From NCBI RefSeq assembly GCF_001647275.1, contig NZ_LRMM01000028.1, positions 1-62,380 of the forward strand: a DNA stretch of 62,380 nucleotides, given 5' to 3'. Position numbers and translations under genes: made by a program. Positions 34,670 to 43,311 of the stretch are shown piece after piece. The first letter of the stretch is position 1. Every line of letters starts with the position of its first letter. Below the pieces are notes generated by a model. The model saw only the letters and a program-made list of their open reading frames with translations. It was not told where the DNA came from and searched no databases. The stretch is from Rufibacter ruber. Its GTDB lineage: Bacteria; Bacteroidota; Bacteroidia; Cytophagales; Hymenobacteraceae.

Positions 34670-35911
34670 CTACTTCTTCTTATGCTTCTTGCCTTTCTTC
34701 TGGCTCTCAAACTCCTCCACCTCACGCAGCAATGACTTCAAATCCGGCTTTACCTCAGAAGAGAAGTCTATGGTGGCGGTGTAGTCGTCTTTCTGGATTT
34801 CCAGCACTTTGATGGGTTTGCCCAGGTATTCCTCAATCACGTCTAGAATAGGTTTTTCCTCGGGGCTGCAGAACGAGACGGATTTGCCTTTCTGGGTTCC
34901 GCGGCCGGTGCGGCCTACGCGGTGCACGTAGTTTTCGGGCACGTCGGGCAGGTCATAGTTGACGACGTACTCCACGCTGGGGATGTCAATGCCGCGGGAG
35001 CTCACGTCGGTGGCGATGAGCACTTTCACGTCGCCGCGTTTGAAGCGGTTGAGCGAGGTGAGGCGGTCTTTCTGGTCTTTGTCGCCGTGCAGGGTTTCGG
35101 TGGTGATGCCCACGCGCTCCATGGCGTTGTGCACGCGCTCGGCCCGCACTTTAGTGCGCACGAACACCAGTATTTTGCTGCCTTCGTTCTCTTTCACCAC
35201 GCGCTCCAGAAAGAAGCGTTTGTCGTCCATGCCCACGTAAGCCACGCTGTGGTCTACGTTCTTAGACACGGGGTCTTTGGGCGAAATCTGGATTCTAATG
35301 GGCTTGGTCACGAGCGAGTACGCCAGGTCTTTGATGTGCTCATTGATGGTGGCCGAGAAGAACAGCGTCTGCCGCTTGCGGGGCAGGTGGCGCAGCACGT
35401 CGCGTATGTCTTTGATGAAGCCCAGGTCCAGCATGTGGTCGGCCTCGTCCAGGATGAGCATTTCTACGCGCTCCAGCCGGATGTGGCCCTGGCTCACGAG
35501 GTCAAACATGCGGCCGGGGGTGGCCACCAGCACGTCTATGCCGTCTTGCAGTTTCTCAATCTGGGGCGCCTGCTCCACGCCGCCAAACACGGTCATGGTC
35601 TCTACGCGGGTGTGCTTGCCCAGGGTCTTGAACACCTCGGTAATCTGGATGGCCAGTTCGCGGGTGGGCACCATGACCAGACACTTGATGCCATCTGCCC
35701 GGCCGTACTGCTTGCGCTCATGCAGCAGGTGCAGCACCGGAATGGCAAACGCGGCGGTCTTGCCCGTACCCGTCTGCGCAATGGCCAGCACGTCTTCGCC
35801 CTTCAAGATGGGCGGAATGGCCTTGAACTGGATATCGGTGGGTTTCTTGAAGCCCAGTTTGTCCAGGGCTTTCTTGATGGCGGGGTTGATATGGTAATCC
35901 TCGAATTTCAT
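34670..35911 (-). CDS. RhlE-like DEAD-box RNA helicase
   Basis: ATP-dependent RNA helicase, 413 residues. The motifs are in order: Q-motif KKPTDIQFKAIPPIL, Walker A AQTGTGKT, PTREL, the GG and TPGR motifs, DEAD, SAT, and in the second RecA domain VLIATDVSSRGID and HRVGRTGR. A short lysine-rich tail (ESQKKGKKHKKK) probably helps RNA binding. It likely acts in RNA remodelling or cold adaptation, as for RhlE proteins. Two repeats lie against its stop codon. On its 5' side, a degraded family A repeat marks the start of the A+T-rich island. Confidence 0.93.
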   Translation of the reverse strand: MKFEDYHINPAIKKALDKLGFKKPTDIQFKAIPPILKGEDVLAIAQTGTGKTAAFAIPVLHLLHERKQYGRADGIKCLVMVPTRELAIQITEVFKTLGKHTRVETMTVFGGVEQAPQIEKLQDGIDVLVATPGRMFDLVSQGHIRLERVEMLILDEADHMLDLGFIKDIRDVLRHLPRKRQTLFFSATINEHIKDLAYSLVTKPIRIQISPKDPVSKNVDHSVAYVGMDDKRFFLERVVKENEGSKILVFVRTKVRAERVHNAMERVGITTETLHGDKDQKDRLTSLNRFKRGDVKVLIATDVSSRGIDIPSVEYVVNYDLPDVPENYVHRVGRTGRGTQKGKSVSFCSPEEKPILDVIEEYLGKPIKVLEIQKDDYTATIDFSSEVKPDLKSLLREVEEFESQKKGKKHKKK

Positions 35912-36033
35912 GGGCGCAATGGTTCCGGCCGGCGGCCTAGGTGGTGGCGGTTCTCCCCTTTTACGGTTCCCCCGCCGAAACTTCTACAAAGGTGCGATTT
36001 CTTTCTGGGTTTTGCAGGCGGAGGCGGTGGTTT

Positions 36034-36070
36034 TGCGTTTTGAAGCTGTTTTTGGGAAAAGAGGCCGGAA
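36034..36070. repeat. Degenerate family A repeat at the island's left edge
   Basis: The left arm GCGTTTTGAAGCTGTTTTTG is kept, but the right arm (AAAAGAGGCCGGAATAATAA) runs into A+T-rich sequence. It marks where base composition changes abruptly. Confidence 0.5.
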
Positions 36071-36121
36071 TAATAAGATTAAAAAAATAAATGTATATTA
36101 GGTTTATAAAATATTCATTGA

Positions 36122-36859
36122 ATGAAATTAGAAGAACATTTTGAAGGCACAAAGTTTGAGTACGACCTTGCTAAGGCGCTTCTGACTTTCGTGCCAAGGC
36201 AATTTGAAGAAGCTCTTAAAGATTCTTCCCTAGAATATGAAAAAATGGGAACTTATAAAGAAAGGAAACTAAAAACGATATTACATTACTTTACAAACTT
36301 TTATACTGTTCTTCAAGATTTAGAATTAACATTACTATTCTTAAGAAAGGAGAGAGCTCTTATTTTAGAGCACTATTCTGCAATAGAATCACAAAAGACA
36401 TATTATAATTACCATTTTGAAAACTACTTTATAAGATTGGTTACTCTTGGTGATATTGTCGCTAGGCTTGGCTCGACAGTATACGGTCTAAATATAGATT
36501 TAAAAAAGTTATCAATTTATAATTTTAAAGACAAAATAAAAAAGGAAGGTTATTATGATATTGCCGTAATTACTGACAAATTAATACAAAGTCTTGACAA
36601 ACTAAAAAAAGAAAGAAATAATAAACTGCATTCTGGAAAAGCTGACATAGACCTTTTAAGTGGAACAGTCATTTGGGAAGACTATAACAAAATAATTGGT
36701 TCACTGACAACTTCTAGTTTGAAAAATTACACAGACATGCAAGTAAAAAAGGCAATTAAAAATCTTCACAAAGAGTCAATTGCTATTTTAGATATCATCA
36801 AAGAGCTTCTAGAGAAATCGACAGACAAACTTAATGAGATAATTAAATCAACTAATTAG
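36122..36859 (+). CDS. HEPN-like protein of an A+T-rich two-gene island
   Basis: The 245-residue all-helical protein has no signal or membrane segment. Near residue 165, RNNKLH gives R-x4-H (Arg165, His170), the signature of HEPN ribonucleases, in a long-helix context (LIQSLDKLKKERNNKLHSGK). This resembles Cthe_2314-type or other large HEPN proteins, many of which act as toxins or defence effectors. The fold call rests on one motif plus helical character. It is followed 64 nt later by the Mrr-type nuclease gene in the same direction. Base composition and codon use (AAA, TTA, ATA) are far more A+T-rich than the flanking genes, pointing to horizontal transfer. Confidence 0.7.
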   Translation: MKLEEHFEGTKFEYDLAKALLTFVPRQFEEALKDSSLEYEKMGTYKERKLKTILHYFTNFYTVLQDLELTLLFLRKERALILEHYSAIESQKTYYNYHFENYFIRLVTLGDIVARLGSTVYGLNIDLKKLSIYNFKDKIKKEGYYDIAVITDKLIQSLDKLKKERNNKLHSGKADIDLLSGTVIWEDYNKIIGSLTTSSLKNYTDMQVKKAIKNLHKESIAILDIIKELLEKSTDKLNEIIKSTN

Positions 36860-36923
36860 CATCCTTACGTTTTTCGACAAACACATTTTCAGAAGAGATT
36901 AATTAACCCTATAATAGAATCAT

Positions 36924-38471
36924 ATGCAATTTAATATTACAAACATAGCAAATATAAATCAAAATGAATTCAAAAGAGAAATCCACAAACAATTAGTCTT
37001 TGAAATTATCTTCCCTCTCCCTTCCATTGGGTTCTCAAGTAGTAACATCGACATAATCAGTGACTATGCAGAAATTTCATTTTGTGCAGAATCAATAGCT
37101 CCATTTATTAATATCGTCGACGCACAGGTCTCAACTAAGGATAAATATTATAAAGAATTTAAAATTAAATGCAGAGCAACTGACATAGATAAACTCACTG
37201 AAAAGCTATATTACTATTCTAAAATTATAGTCGGTGAATCACCGGACATAACTGATTTAGACAAAATTTCTTTTTTTGATGAGGTTTCTGAACATGAAGA
37301 AACTTTTTCTAAAAAAACCTTTTACTTCCCAGAACTAATTAACAACTATTGGGCAAATTTAATAAATGGTGCTTATTGGGAAATGGCAGCTGAGCATAGT
37401 GAATCTGAAAGCAAGTTCTTTACAAAAGCTTATCGTAAATACCCTGAACATAGATACGGCTTTTGGAGAAGCCCCTTAACCATATCACTAAAAGAACCTG
37501 TTTACTTTTCTACAGAAAATTGGATTATTCCACCCAATACAGATATTGTTAGATGCCTTCACGAGTATTCGGGTCTAGAGGGCAGGTTAATTATTGAGGA
37601 AGCCGACAAAGTTTGTCATGAGGGAAAATTGATATTAGTAAGCAATTCCGCAGCAGTTTATTTCACCCAATTTGAAGCATTAAGAAATTCAATTAGTTGC
37701 ACAGAAAGAGTACTAGAAAAAAAATTAAAAATTTATCCTTTGTCGAAAAAAGAAACAAAACAATTAAATCTTTTTGGCAAAGTCACTACTACTGTAAAGA
37801 GCAGTAAAAAAGTAAATCATAGCCAATATGTACAAATTGACGAATCAAGCATCAAGTATTGCATTTCAGAGTATGGAGATATAATAATTGCTAATTATAA
37901 AAACTTTCATTATATCTTCTTCTCCTACGACTCATTGAATTTTGAAGAAATTAAAAATTTACATTACTCTCTAAACCCAATTTTTTCAAAGACTCAAAAC
38001 TTAATAAATCTATCAATTTCAGGCAATTGCGATTGGAAAGAACTTAACGACAATTTATTTGAAGAGCTCTGTTATGATATATTATATTGTCATCCACATT
38101 TTGATTCATCTACAATAAAGAAAATGGGAAAATCAAAATCAAGAGACGGAGGAAGAGATATAACTATCAAAACCAGAGGAAATCCTACTTCAGAGCCAGA
38201 ACTTTATATATTCCAATGTAAATATTATTCAGACGACTCATCATTATCTGCTTCAAAAGTTCCTAATGCTGGCAATGTGATTATGCATTATGGAGCAAAA
38301 GGATATGGAGTATTTACTTCAAGTGTAATAGATGCAACCTTATATGACATGCTTGATGGTTTTAAAGATAAAATGAGAATTGACACATCATTTACGTGGT
38401 CTAAATATGAATTGGAAAGATTATTAAACAGAAATACTTTTCTAAAAAACAAATATTTCAAAAAAAATTAA
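36924..38471 (+). CDS. Mrr-type restriction endonuclease-domain protein with a large unknown N-terminal region
   Basis: The 515-residue product has its nuclease at the C-terminus: FEELCYDILY (Glu380/381), RDGGRDI (Asp408, Asp412) and YIFQCKYYSDD (Gln431, Lys433). These fit the D-x(n)-[EQ]-x-K motif of the Mrr_cat/restriction_endonuclease families, which cleave modified or foreign DNA. Residues 1-~365 match nothing I know; two beta-rich regions around 20-110 and 180-260 suggest a sensor or targeting module. The DGGRD signature is also found in several anti-phage systems. It forms a two-gene unit with the HEPN-like gene upstream. Both are A+T-rich against a G+C-rich background. Confidence 0.82.
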   Translation: MQFNITNIANINQNEFKREIHKQLVFEIIFPLPSIGFSSSNIDIISDYAEISFCAESIAPFINIVDAQVSTKDKYYKEFKIKCRATDIDKLTEKLYYYSKIIVGESPDITDLDKISFFDEVSEHEETFSKKTFYFPELINNYWANLINGAYWEMAAEHSESESKFFTKAYRKYPEHRYGFWRSPLTISLKEPVYFSTENWIIPPNTDIVRCLHEYSGLEGRLIIEEADKVCHEGKLILVSNSAAVYFTQFEALRNSISCTERVLEKKLKIYPLSKKETKQLNLFGKVTTTVKSSKKVNHSQYVQIDESSIKYCISEYGDIIIANYKNFHYIFFSYDSLNFEEIKNLHYSLNPIFSKTQNLINLSISGNCDWKELNDNLFEELCYDILYCHPHFDSSTIKKMGKSKSRDGGRDITIKTRGNPTSEPELYIFQCKYYSDDSSLSASKVPNAGNVIMHYGAKGYGVFTSSVIDATLYDMLDGFKDKMRIDTSFTWSKYELERLLNRNTFLKNKYFKKN

Positions 38472-38544
38472 CCAAATCAATGTATGACGGCAAGTTAACA
38501 CTTCTTAAATTTATCATACTTTTAATCAACCACCTTAACCAAAA

Positions 38545-38865
38545 ATGAAACCCCTCCTCCTCACCCTCTTCCTCCTCATTACCACTACCTTCGGTTTCAC
38601 CCAAGGGCTCACCGGCGCGCAGATAGACGAGCTGGCGCAGCGCACCATGCAGGCGTTCAACGTGCCAGGCATTGCGGTGGGCGTGGTGAAAGACGGGAAA
38701 GTGGTGCACGCGGCAGGCTACGGGGTGCGGAGCTTGAACAGCCGCGAGAAAACCGATATGCACACCCGCTTCGGGATAGCCTCTAACACCAAGGCGTTCA
38801 CGGCGGCGGCGCTGGGGCTGCTGGTAGACGAGAAAAAACTAAACCATCCTTTATTTCCCATCTAA
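38545..38865 (+). pseudogene. Truncated class C beta-lactamase-like serine hydrolase
   Basis: A 106-codon open frame with a signal peptide (TLFLLITTTFGFTQG) followed by the beginning of a serine beta-lactamase-like domain: MQAFNVPGIAVGVVKDGKVV, HTRFGIASNTKAFTAAALGL. The catalytic SxxK (SNTK) is present, but the domain breaks off after VDEKKLN and ends at a stop within unrelated sequence. Roughly three quarters of the usual length is missing. A family A repeat follows 24 nt later. Its G+C content is like the rest of the chromosome. The break may date from a rearrangement at the island's right side. Confidence 0.82.
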
Positions 38866-38888
38866 CTCACCTTCCTAACCCCCACCTT

Positions 38889-38929
38889 CCGTTTTCGGCC
38901 TGATTTCTAGAAAACAGGCAAAACGGAAA
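38889..38929. repeat. Family A hairpin repeat
   Basis: CCGTTTTCGGCCTGATTTC pairs with GAAAACAGGCAAAACGG, downstream of the truncated hydrolase and upstream of the TetR gene. Confidence 0.85.
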
Positions 38930-39007
38930 ACTTTCTGCCACATTTCGTGCCAGATGTAAACCTCTGCCCCGCCCTGGTTATTTCCATTGAAAGAAGATAC
39001 GAACCCA

Positions 39008-39673
39008 ATGGAAAACATAGAAAAGACCAACCTTTCGGGCAAAAACACCCGAACCAGAATTCTGGAAGCCTTTGTGCACCATGTACTGGAGACGGGCCAG
39101 GAGCCGGTGTCGGTGTATAAATTCGCCCAGAGCCTGCAGATGCGGGAGCAGGAGTTCTACACGTTTTACACCTCGTTTCAGGGGGTGAAAGGCGGCGTGT
39201 GGGAATCCATTTTTGAGCAGACCCTCACCGATATGCTCGCGCAGGAGGCGTACGCCCACTACTCGCCTAAGGAGAAGCTCCTCTCCTTCTATTTCACCTG
39301 TATTGAGGAACTCAAAAAGAACCGAAGCTACTTGCTGGCGCTCTATGAGAAGCAGCCTGATTTCAAGAAGGTCACGCCGCAGGAAGTCCAGAGTTTTAAG
39401 AATAAGTATCTGGCTTTCGCCAAAACCCTGGTGCAGGAAGGCAAGGAAACCGAGCAGATTGCAAACCGCAAGTACATCTCAGACAAATACCCCGAGGTGC
39501 TGTGGCTAGAAACCCTGTTCATCTTCCAGTTCTGGCTCAAAGACACCTCGCCGGGCTTTGAGCGCACCGATGCCGCCATTGAAAAATCTGTGAACCTGTT
39601 TTTTGACGTGATTGGGAGAAACGCGGTGGACTCCTTCTTTGACTTCGCCAAATTCCTGTACCAGTCTAAATAA
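39008..39673 (+). CDS. TetR-family transcriptional regulator paired with AarF kinase
   Basis: The 221-residue regulator has an N-terminal helix-turn-helix (RTRILEAFVHHVLETGQEPV, then VYKFAQSLQMREQEFYTFYT) and a mostly helical ligand-binding domain ending FFDFAKFLYQSK. It lacks the strict TetR signature but follows the layout. ATG at 39008 (MENIEK) is preferred to an in-frame TTG at 38987. The AarF-type kinase gene begins 5 nt after its stop, indicating translational coupling and shared regulation; the ligand is unknown. Confidence 0.8.
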   Translation: MENIEKTNLSGKNTRTRILEAFVHHVLETGQEPVSVYKFAQSLQMREQEFYTFYTSFQGVKGGVWESIFEQTLTDMLAQEAYAHYSPKEKLLSFYFTCIEELKKNRSYLLALYEKQPDFKKVTPQEVQSFKNKYLAFAKTLVQEGKETEQIANRKYISDKYPEVLWLETLFIFQFWLKDTSPGFERTDAAIEKSVNLFFDVIGRNAVDSFFDFAKFLYQSK

Positions 39674-39678
39674 CTCGC

Positions 39679-40998
39679 ATGAGCCATACCCCTGAAGAGC
39701 AAGACCATATTCCCACCTCCAAGGTACAGCGGGCCACCAAGTTTCTGGGCGCCGGGGCCAAGGTAGGCGGCAATTACATTAAACACTACGCCAAGAAAAT
39801 AGTGAACCCCTCGCTCAGCAAAGAGGAGCTGCACGAACACAACGCCCAGGACATCTATACCTCGTTGAGCCAACTGAAGGGCAGTGCCCTCAAAGTGGCC
39901 CAAATGATGTCTATGGACAAGACCATGCTGCCCGGTGCGTACCAGGACAAGTTCACCATGGCCCAGTACAGCGCCCCGCCCCTGTCGTACCCGCTGGTGG
40001 TGCGCACGTTCCAGAAGGCGTTCGGCCGTACACCCGAAGCGATGTTTGACACCTTCTCCCCCTCGGCGGTCAACGCGGCCTCTATTGGGCAGGTGCACAA
40101 GGCCACCAAAGACGGGAAGACCTTTGCCGTGAAGGTGCAGTACCCCGACGTGGCCGAAAGCGTGAGTTCAGACCTGCGCATGGTGCGGCCCTTCGCCTAC
40201 CGCCTGCTCAACATGAACGAGAAGGAAATGGACCATTACATGGATGAGGTAGAGGAGAAACTACTGGAGGAAACCGATTACGAGCTGGAGGTGCAGCGCT
40301 CCCAGGAGATTGCCACCGCCTGCCGTCATCTGCCCCACCTGAACTTCCCTAACTACTACCCGGCCCTGAGCACGGCGCGCATCATCACCATGGACTGGCT
40401 GGAGGGCGCACACTTGAAAGAATGGCTCCAGAACAACCCCACGCAGGAAGACAGAAACCAAATTGGGCAGGCCCTCTGGGACTTTTACCACCACCAGGTG
40501 CACCATCTCAAACAAGTGCACGCCGACCCGCACCCCGGCAACTTCATCATTCAGGAAGGCGTGACGCTGGGCATCATTGACTTTGGTTGCGTGAAGGTGA
40601 TCCCAGAGGATTTTTACCGCGGGTACTTCTCCCTCATCAAAAAAGAGTCGCTGTTGAACGAGGCCCAGCTGAACCAGATTTTCTTTGACCTGGACTTCAT
40701 CAGTGACCGCGACACCCCGGCCGAGCAGGCCTACTTCAAAGGCGTGTTCAAGGAGATGATTGCCTTGCTGGGCCGACCGTTCCACTCAGAGACCTTTGAC
40801 TTCGCCCAGGACAGCTACTTCCAACAGATTTACACCCTCGGCGACCGCATCTCCAAAGACAAGATGTTCCGGCAGTCCAGGCAGGCGCGCGGCTCCCGGC
40901 ACGGGCTGTTCATCAACCGCACCTATTTCGGCCTGTACAGCCTGTTGAACCAGCTAGGCGCGCACATTAGCACCACTAAACCAATGTGGCTGGCTTAA
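39679..40998 (+). CDS. ABC1/AarF/UbiB-family atypical kinase
   Basis: A 439-residue protein of the UbiB/ADCK family, implicated in isoprenoid-quinone or lipid metabolism. The KxGQ-like N-terminal segment is SQLKGSALKVAQMMSMD. The modified glycine-rich loop is AASIGQVHKATKDG with the lysine in AVKVQYPD. The catalytic loop is HADPHPGNFI and the metal site IDFGCVK. No C-terminal membrane helices typical of proteobacterial UbiB are evident. It is co-transcribed with the TetR-like gene 5 nt upstream. Confidence 0.92.
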   Translation: MSHTPEEQDHIPTSKVQRATKFLGAGAKVGGNYIKHYAKKIVNPSLSKEELHEHNAQDIYTSLSQLKGSALKVAQMMSMDKTMLPGAYQDKFTMAQYSAPPLSYPLVVRTFQKAFGRTPEAMFDTFSPSAVNAASIGQVHKATKDGKTFAVKVQYPDVAESVSSDLRMVRPFAYRLLNMNEKEMDHYMDEVEEKLLEETDYELEVQRSQEIATACRHLPHLNFPNYYPALSTARIITMDWLEGAHLKEWLQNNPTQEDRNQIGQALWDFYHHQVHHLKQVHADPHPGNFIIQEGVTLGIIDFGCVKVIPEDFYRGYFSLIKKESLLNEAQLNQIFFDLDFISDRDTPAEQAYFKGVFKEMIALLGRPFHSETFDFAQDSYFQQIYTLGDRISKDKMFRQSRQARGSRHGLFINRTYFGLYSLLNQLGAHISTTKPMWLA

Positions 40999-41039
40999 GA
41001 AGACCTGCATACATATATTGCTGGCTCTACTACAGATTC

Positions 41040-41064
41040 TCCCCTTGAGGGGAGAATCTCCATC
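41040..41064. repeat. Short palindrome TTCTCCCCTTGAGGGGAGAA
   Basis: TCTCCCC pairs with GGGGAGA around TTGA. The same palindrome forms the right end of the element at 34294-34487, so it is an isolated B-type end. Confidence 0.7.
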
Positions 41065-41089
41065 TAAACGGCTGGGAAGTTAATTTTCT

Positions 41090-41256
41090 ACGCATTCCGT
41101 CCCCCTTTGAAGGGGGTAGGGGGATGATTACTCGTGCTGAATAGGTATTGCCGAATAAGCATTCCCGAGGGGTTATCTTTCTATTCCTGTAGTGAAAGCT
41201 GGCGGTTCTTCTACTGCCTTGGTCATCCTAGGCCTTCAAAGGGGGACGGAATGCGT
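41090..41256. mobile_element. Palindrome-ended mobile element, family B (167 bp)
   Basis: The 24-bp perfect inverted ends (left 41090-41113, right 41233-41256) read ACGCATTCCGTCCCCCTTTG inward. The left subterminal GATGATTACTCGTGCTGA matches, in inverse orientation, the right subterminal of copies at 24077 and 50225. It is non-coding. Confidence 0.82.
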
Positions 41257-41411
41257 GAAATGAATCGCTCAATAAAGACGCTAAAGTCGAGCTATAATAA
41301 AGGGGTATGGGGTTTCTGCCACCAGCTTATGGTTGTACCTTTGCCGTACACCCGCCCGGGCTGGTGGCTTTTATATTTGTAAGAAGTGAGACGGAAATTT
41401 CTTATCTATCC

Positions 41412-41490
41412 TCCTGAAGGGACTTGGTGGGCGAATGAAGAAAGCCTGTAGAAAGCAGAAATACAGCTTGCCCACAAGTTCCTTTCAGGA
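41412..41490. repeat. Family D inverted-repeat element (79 bp)
   Basis: The left arm TCCTGAAGGGACTTGGTGGGC (41412-41432) and right arm 41470-41490, whose complement reads TCCTGAAAGGAACTTGTGGG. They match at 18 of 21 positions. A single arm of the same kind occurs at 27638. Two TAnnTTTG-like boxes (41336-41343 and 41372-41379) lie just upstream but are too far from the rlmF start to be assigned to it. Confidence 0.7.
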
Positions 41491-41568
41491 TGACAAAAAA
41501 TATATAAAACTATTTTTGTCTACTTGCTTAGCAAAATGTAAAAGGCACGTACCTTCATCTTGGCATTT

Positions 41569-42552
41569 ATGCACCCTCCCAAAAAAGAACACCCCGAAGA
41601 AAAGTCGGGCTTACACCCCAGAAACAAGCACCGGGCGCGCTATGACTTCCCGGCGTTGATAGCGTCTAGCCCGGAGCTGAAACCCTTTGTGCAGGTGAAT
41701 GCCTACGGCGATGCCTCCGTGGATTTCTTCAACCCCCAGGCCGTGAAGGCGCTGAACAAGGCCCTGCTCAAACATTACTACGGCATTACACATTGGGACA
41801 TTCCCGCCAATTACCTCTGCCCGCCCATTCCCGGCCGCGCCGATTACCTCCACCACATCGCTGACCTGCTGGGAGACCAAAACACGGTGAGCACCGAAGG
41901 GGACATTCCGCGGGGCCCGCAGGTGAAATGCCTGGATATTGGCGTGGGTGCCAACTGCATTTACCCCATTCTGGGCACCAAAGAATACGGTTGGTCTTTT
42001 GTGGGCGCAGACATTGACCCGGTGGCCATCAAGTCCGCGAACAACATCATTCAGGCCAACCCATCTCTGAAAGGGAAAATTACCTGCCGCTTACAGCCGA
42101 ACGCCGCAGACATTTTCAGGGGGATAATTCAGCCCGGCGAGCAGTTTGACCTCACCCTGTGCAATCCCCCGTTCCATGCCTCGGCGGCCGAGGCGAAGGC
42201 GGGCAGCCTCCGGAAGGTGCGCAATCTCAAAGGGCAACGCGTGGCCAAGGCAACCTTGAACTTTGGGGGGCAGCACAATGAACTCTGGACCGCCGGCGGG
42301 GAAGCCGCGTTTCTCACCAACCTGGTGCGGCAAAGCCAGGAGTTCGCCCAGTCGTGCTTCTGGTTCTCTACGCTGGTGTCTAAGTCAGAAAACCTGAAAA
42401 ACGTCTACAAAGCGCTGGAACAGGTTAACGCCCTTGAGGTAAAAACCCTGCCTATGCACCAGGGCAACAAAGCCAGCCGCCTCCTGGCCTGGACCTTCTT
42501 CACCCCGGCTCAAAAAGCCGACTGGGTGCAGCGGAGGTGGGCAAAGAAGTAA
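41569..42552 (+). CDS. rlmF: 23S rRNA (adenine1618-N6)-methyltransferase RlmF
   Basis: Methylates N6 of A1618 in 23S rRNA. The 327-residue product has RlmF signatures: [16 protein letters not shown] at the start, [20 protein letters not shown] and [15 protein letters not shown]. The SAM-binding motif is [15 protein letters not shown] and the catalytic motif NPPF in [15 protein letters not shown]. Length and order match the family. ATG at 41569 is chosen over the TTG at 41560. It is monocistronic, with a mobile-element-rich spacer upstream. Confidence 0.95.
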   Translation: MHPPKKEHPEEKSGLHPRNKHRARYDFPALIASSPELKPFVQVNAYGDASVDFFNPQAVKALNKALLKHYYGITHWDIPANYLCPPIPGRADYLHHIADLLGDQNTVSTEGDIPRGPQVKCLDIGVGANCIYPILGTKEYGWSFVGADIDPVAIKSANNIIQANPSLKGKITCRLQPNAADIFRGIIQPGEQFDLTLCNPPFHASAAEAKAGSLRKVRNLKGQRVAKATLNFGGQHNELWTAGGEAAFLTNLVRQSQEFAQSCFWFSTLVSKSENLKNVYKALEQVNALEVKTLPMHQGNKASRLLAWTFFTPAQKADWVQRRWAKK

Positions 42553-42800
42553 AGAAATTTGCGGAGCAAGCAACTCAAGTTTAGAGGATTGCAATCGATC
42601 AATGTCATCCTACCTCTTCTGGGCAGGGAATCATCTTCAAAAGGGTCGGGAGAAAGTCCCCTCCCGGCAGGAATATGATATTCGCCGGTGGCTTTAGAAA
42701 GGATAAGTTGAGTTCAGGACCTGGCACGTTCGGTAACCGCCGCAAAACTGGAGAGGGAAAGACAGGCGGCCTTGGTTCTACCTTTGCGGCAGGCTCCACG

Positions 42801-42808
42801 TATCTTTG
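42801..42808 (+). promoter_or_regulatory. TAnnTTTG-type -7 box of the DUF6370 gene
   Basis: TATCTTTG, a perfect match to the Bacteroidota -7 element, lies 31 nt upstream of the ATG at 42839. A further match (TACCTTTG) is at 42779-42786. No clear -33 element was found at ideal spacing. The rest of the 42553-42838 spacer shows only short GC palindromes. Confidence 0.45.
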
Positions 42809-42838
42809 TAGAGACATCAGCTAAACAAAACCAACAAG

Positions 42839-43189
42839 ATGAAAGCACTTTTCCTCTCTTTCCTGTTCAGCCTGGCAGCGGGCGGGGCCTTCGCCCAGAC
42901 CGCAACGCCTGCCCCCGCTCCAACAAAGCAAAATCCACCGGTGCAGACCGTTGAGGCGGCCTGTGGCCAATGCAAGTTCGGGTTGAAAGGCCACGGCTGT
43001 GACCTGGCCGTACGAATAGACGGGAAAGCCTACTTTGTGGACGGTACCGACATAGACGCCCACGGAGACGCCCACGCCAAAGACGGCTTCTGCAACGCCA
43101 TCCGGCAGGCCCGGGTACAGGGCACGGTGCAGAACAACCGCTTCAAGGCCACGTCTTTCCAACTGGTGACAGAACCCGCTAAAAAATAG
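42839..43189 (+). CDS. Secreted DUF6370 cysteine-containing protein
   Basis: The 116-residue product has a signal peptide ending GGAFAQ and a proline-rich linker. The DUF6370 domain follows: EAACGQCKFGLKGHGCDLAV, KAYFVDGTDIDAHGDAHAKD, GFCNAIRQARVQGTV. Four conserved cysteines (CGQC, GCDL, GFC) and two His-Gly-Asp-type histidines suggest disulfides or a metal site. Function is unknown. It is monocistronic, with a family A hairpin 24 nt after the stop codon. Confidence 0.85.
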   Translation: MKALFLSFLFSLAAGGAFAQTATPAPAPTKQNPPVQTVEAACGQCKFGLKGHGCDLAVRIDGKAYFVDGTDIDAHGDAHAKDGFCNAIRQARVQGTVQNNRFKATSFQLVTEPAKK

Positions 43190-43212
43190 CCCTTCCAGAA
43201 AGAAGGACTTTT

Positions 43213-43257
43213 TTTCCGTTTTTGGCCTGTTTGGCCAAAACAGGCAAAAACGGAAAA
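43213..43257. terminator. Family A hairpin between convergent units
   Basis: TTCCGTTTTTGGCCTGTTTG pairs with the complement CAGGCAAAAACGGAA around TTTGGCCAAA. It is preceded by TTTTTT and lies between the DUF6370 stop (43189) and the bicarbonate transporter stop (43312), serving both. Confidence 0.75.
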
Positions 43258-43311
43258 CCTACAGTCTCGCCCCCTCCGGGGAAGTACAGGTTCTCTGCCC
43301 CGGCGGCTCCC

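Noticed and set aside
41336-41379. Two TAnnTTTG boxes as the rlmF promoter
   Set aside because: They lie about 190-230 bp upstream of the start with a repeat element in between, so assignment to rlmF is not justified.
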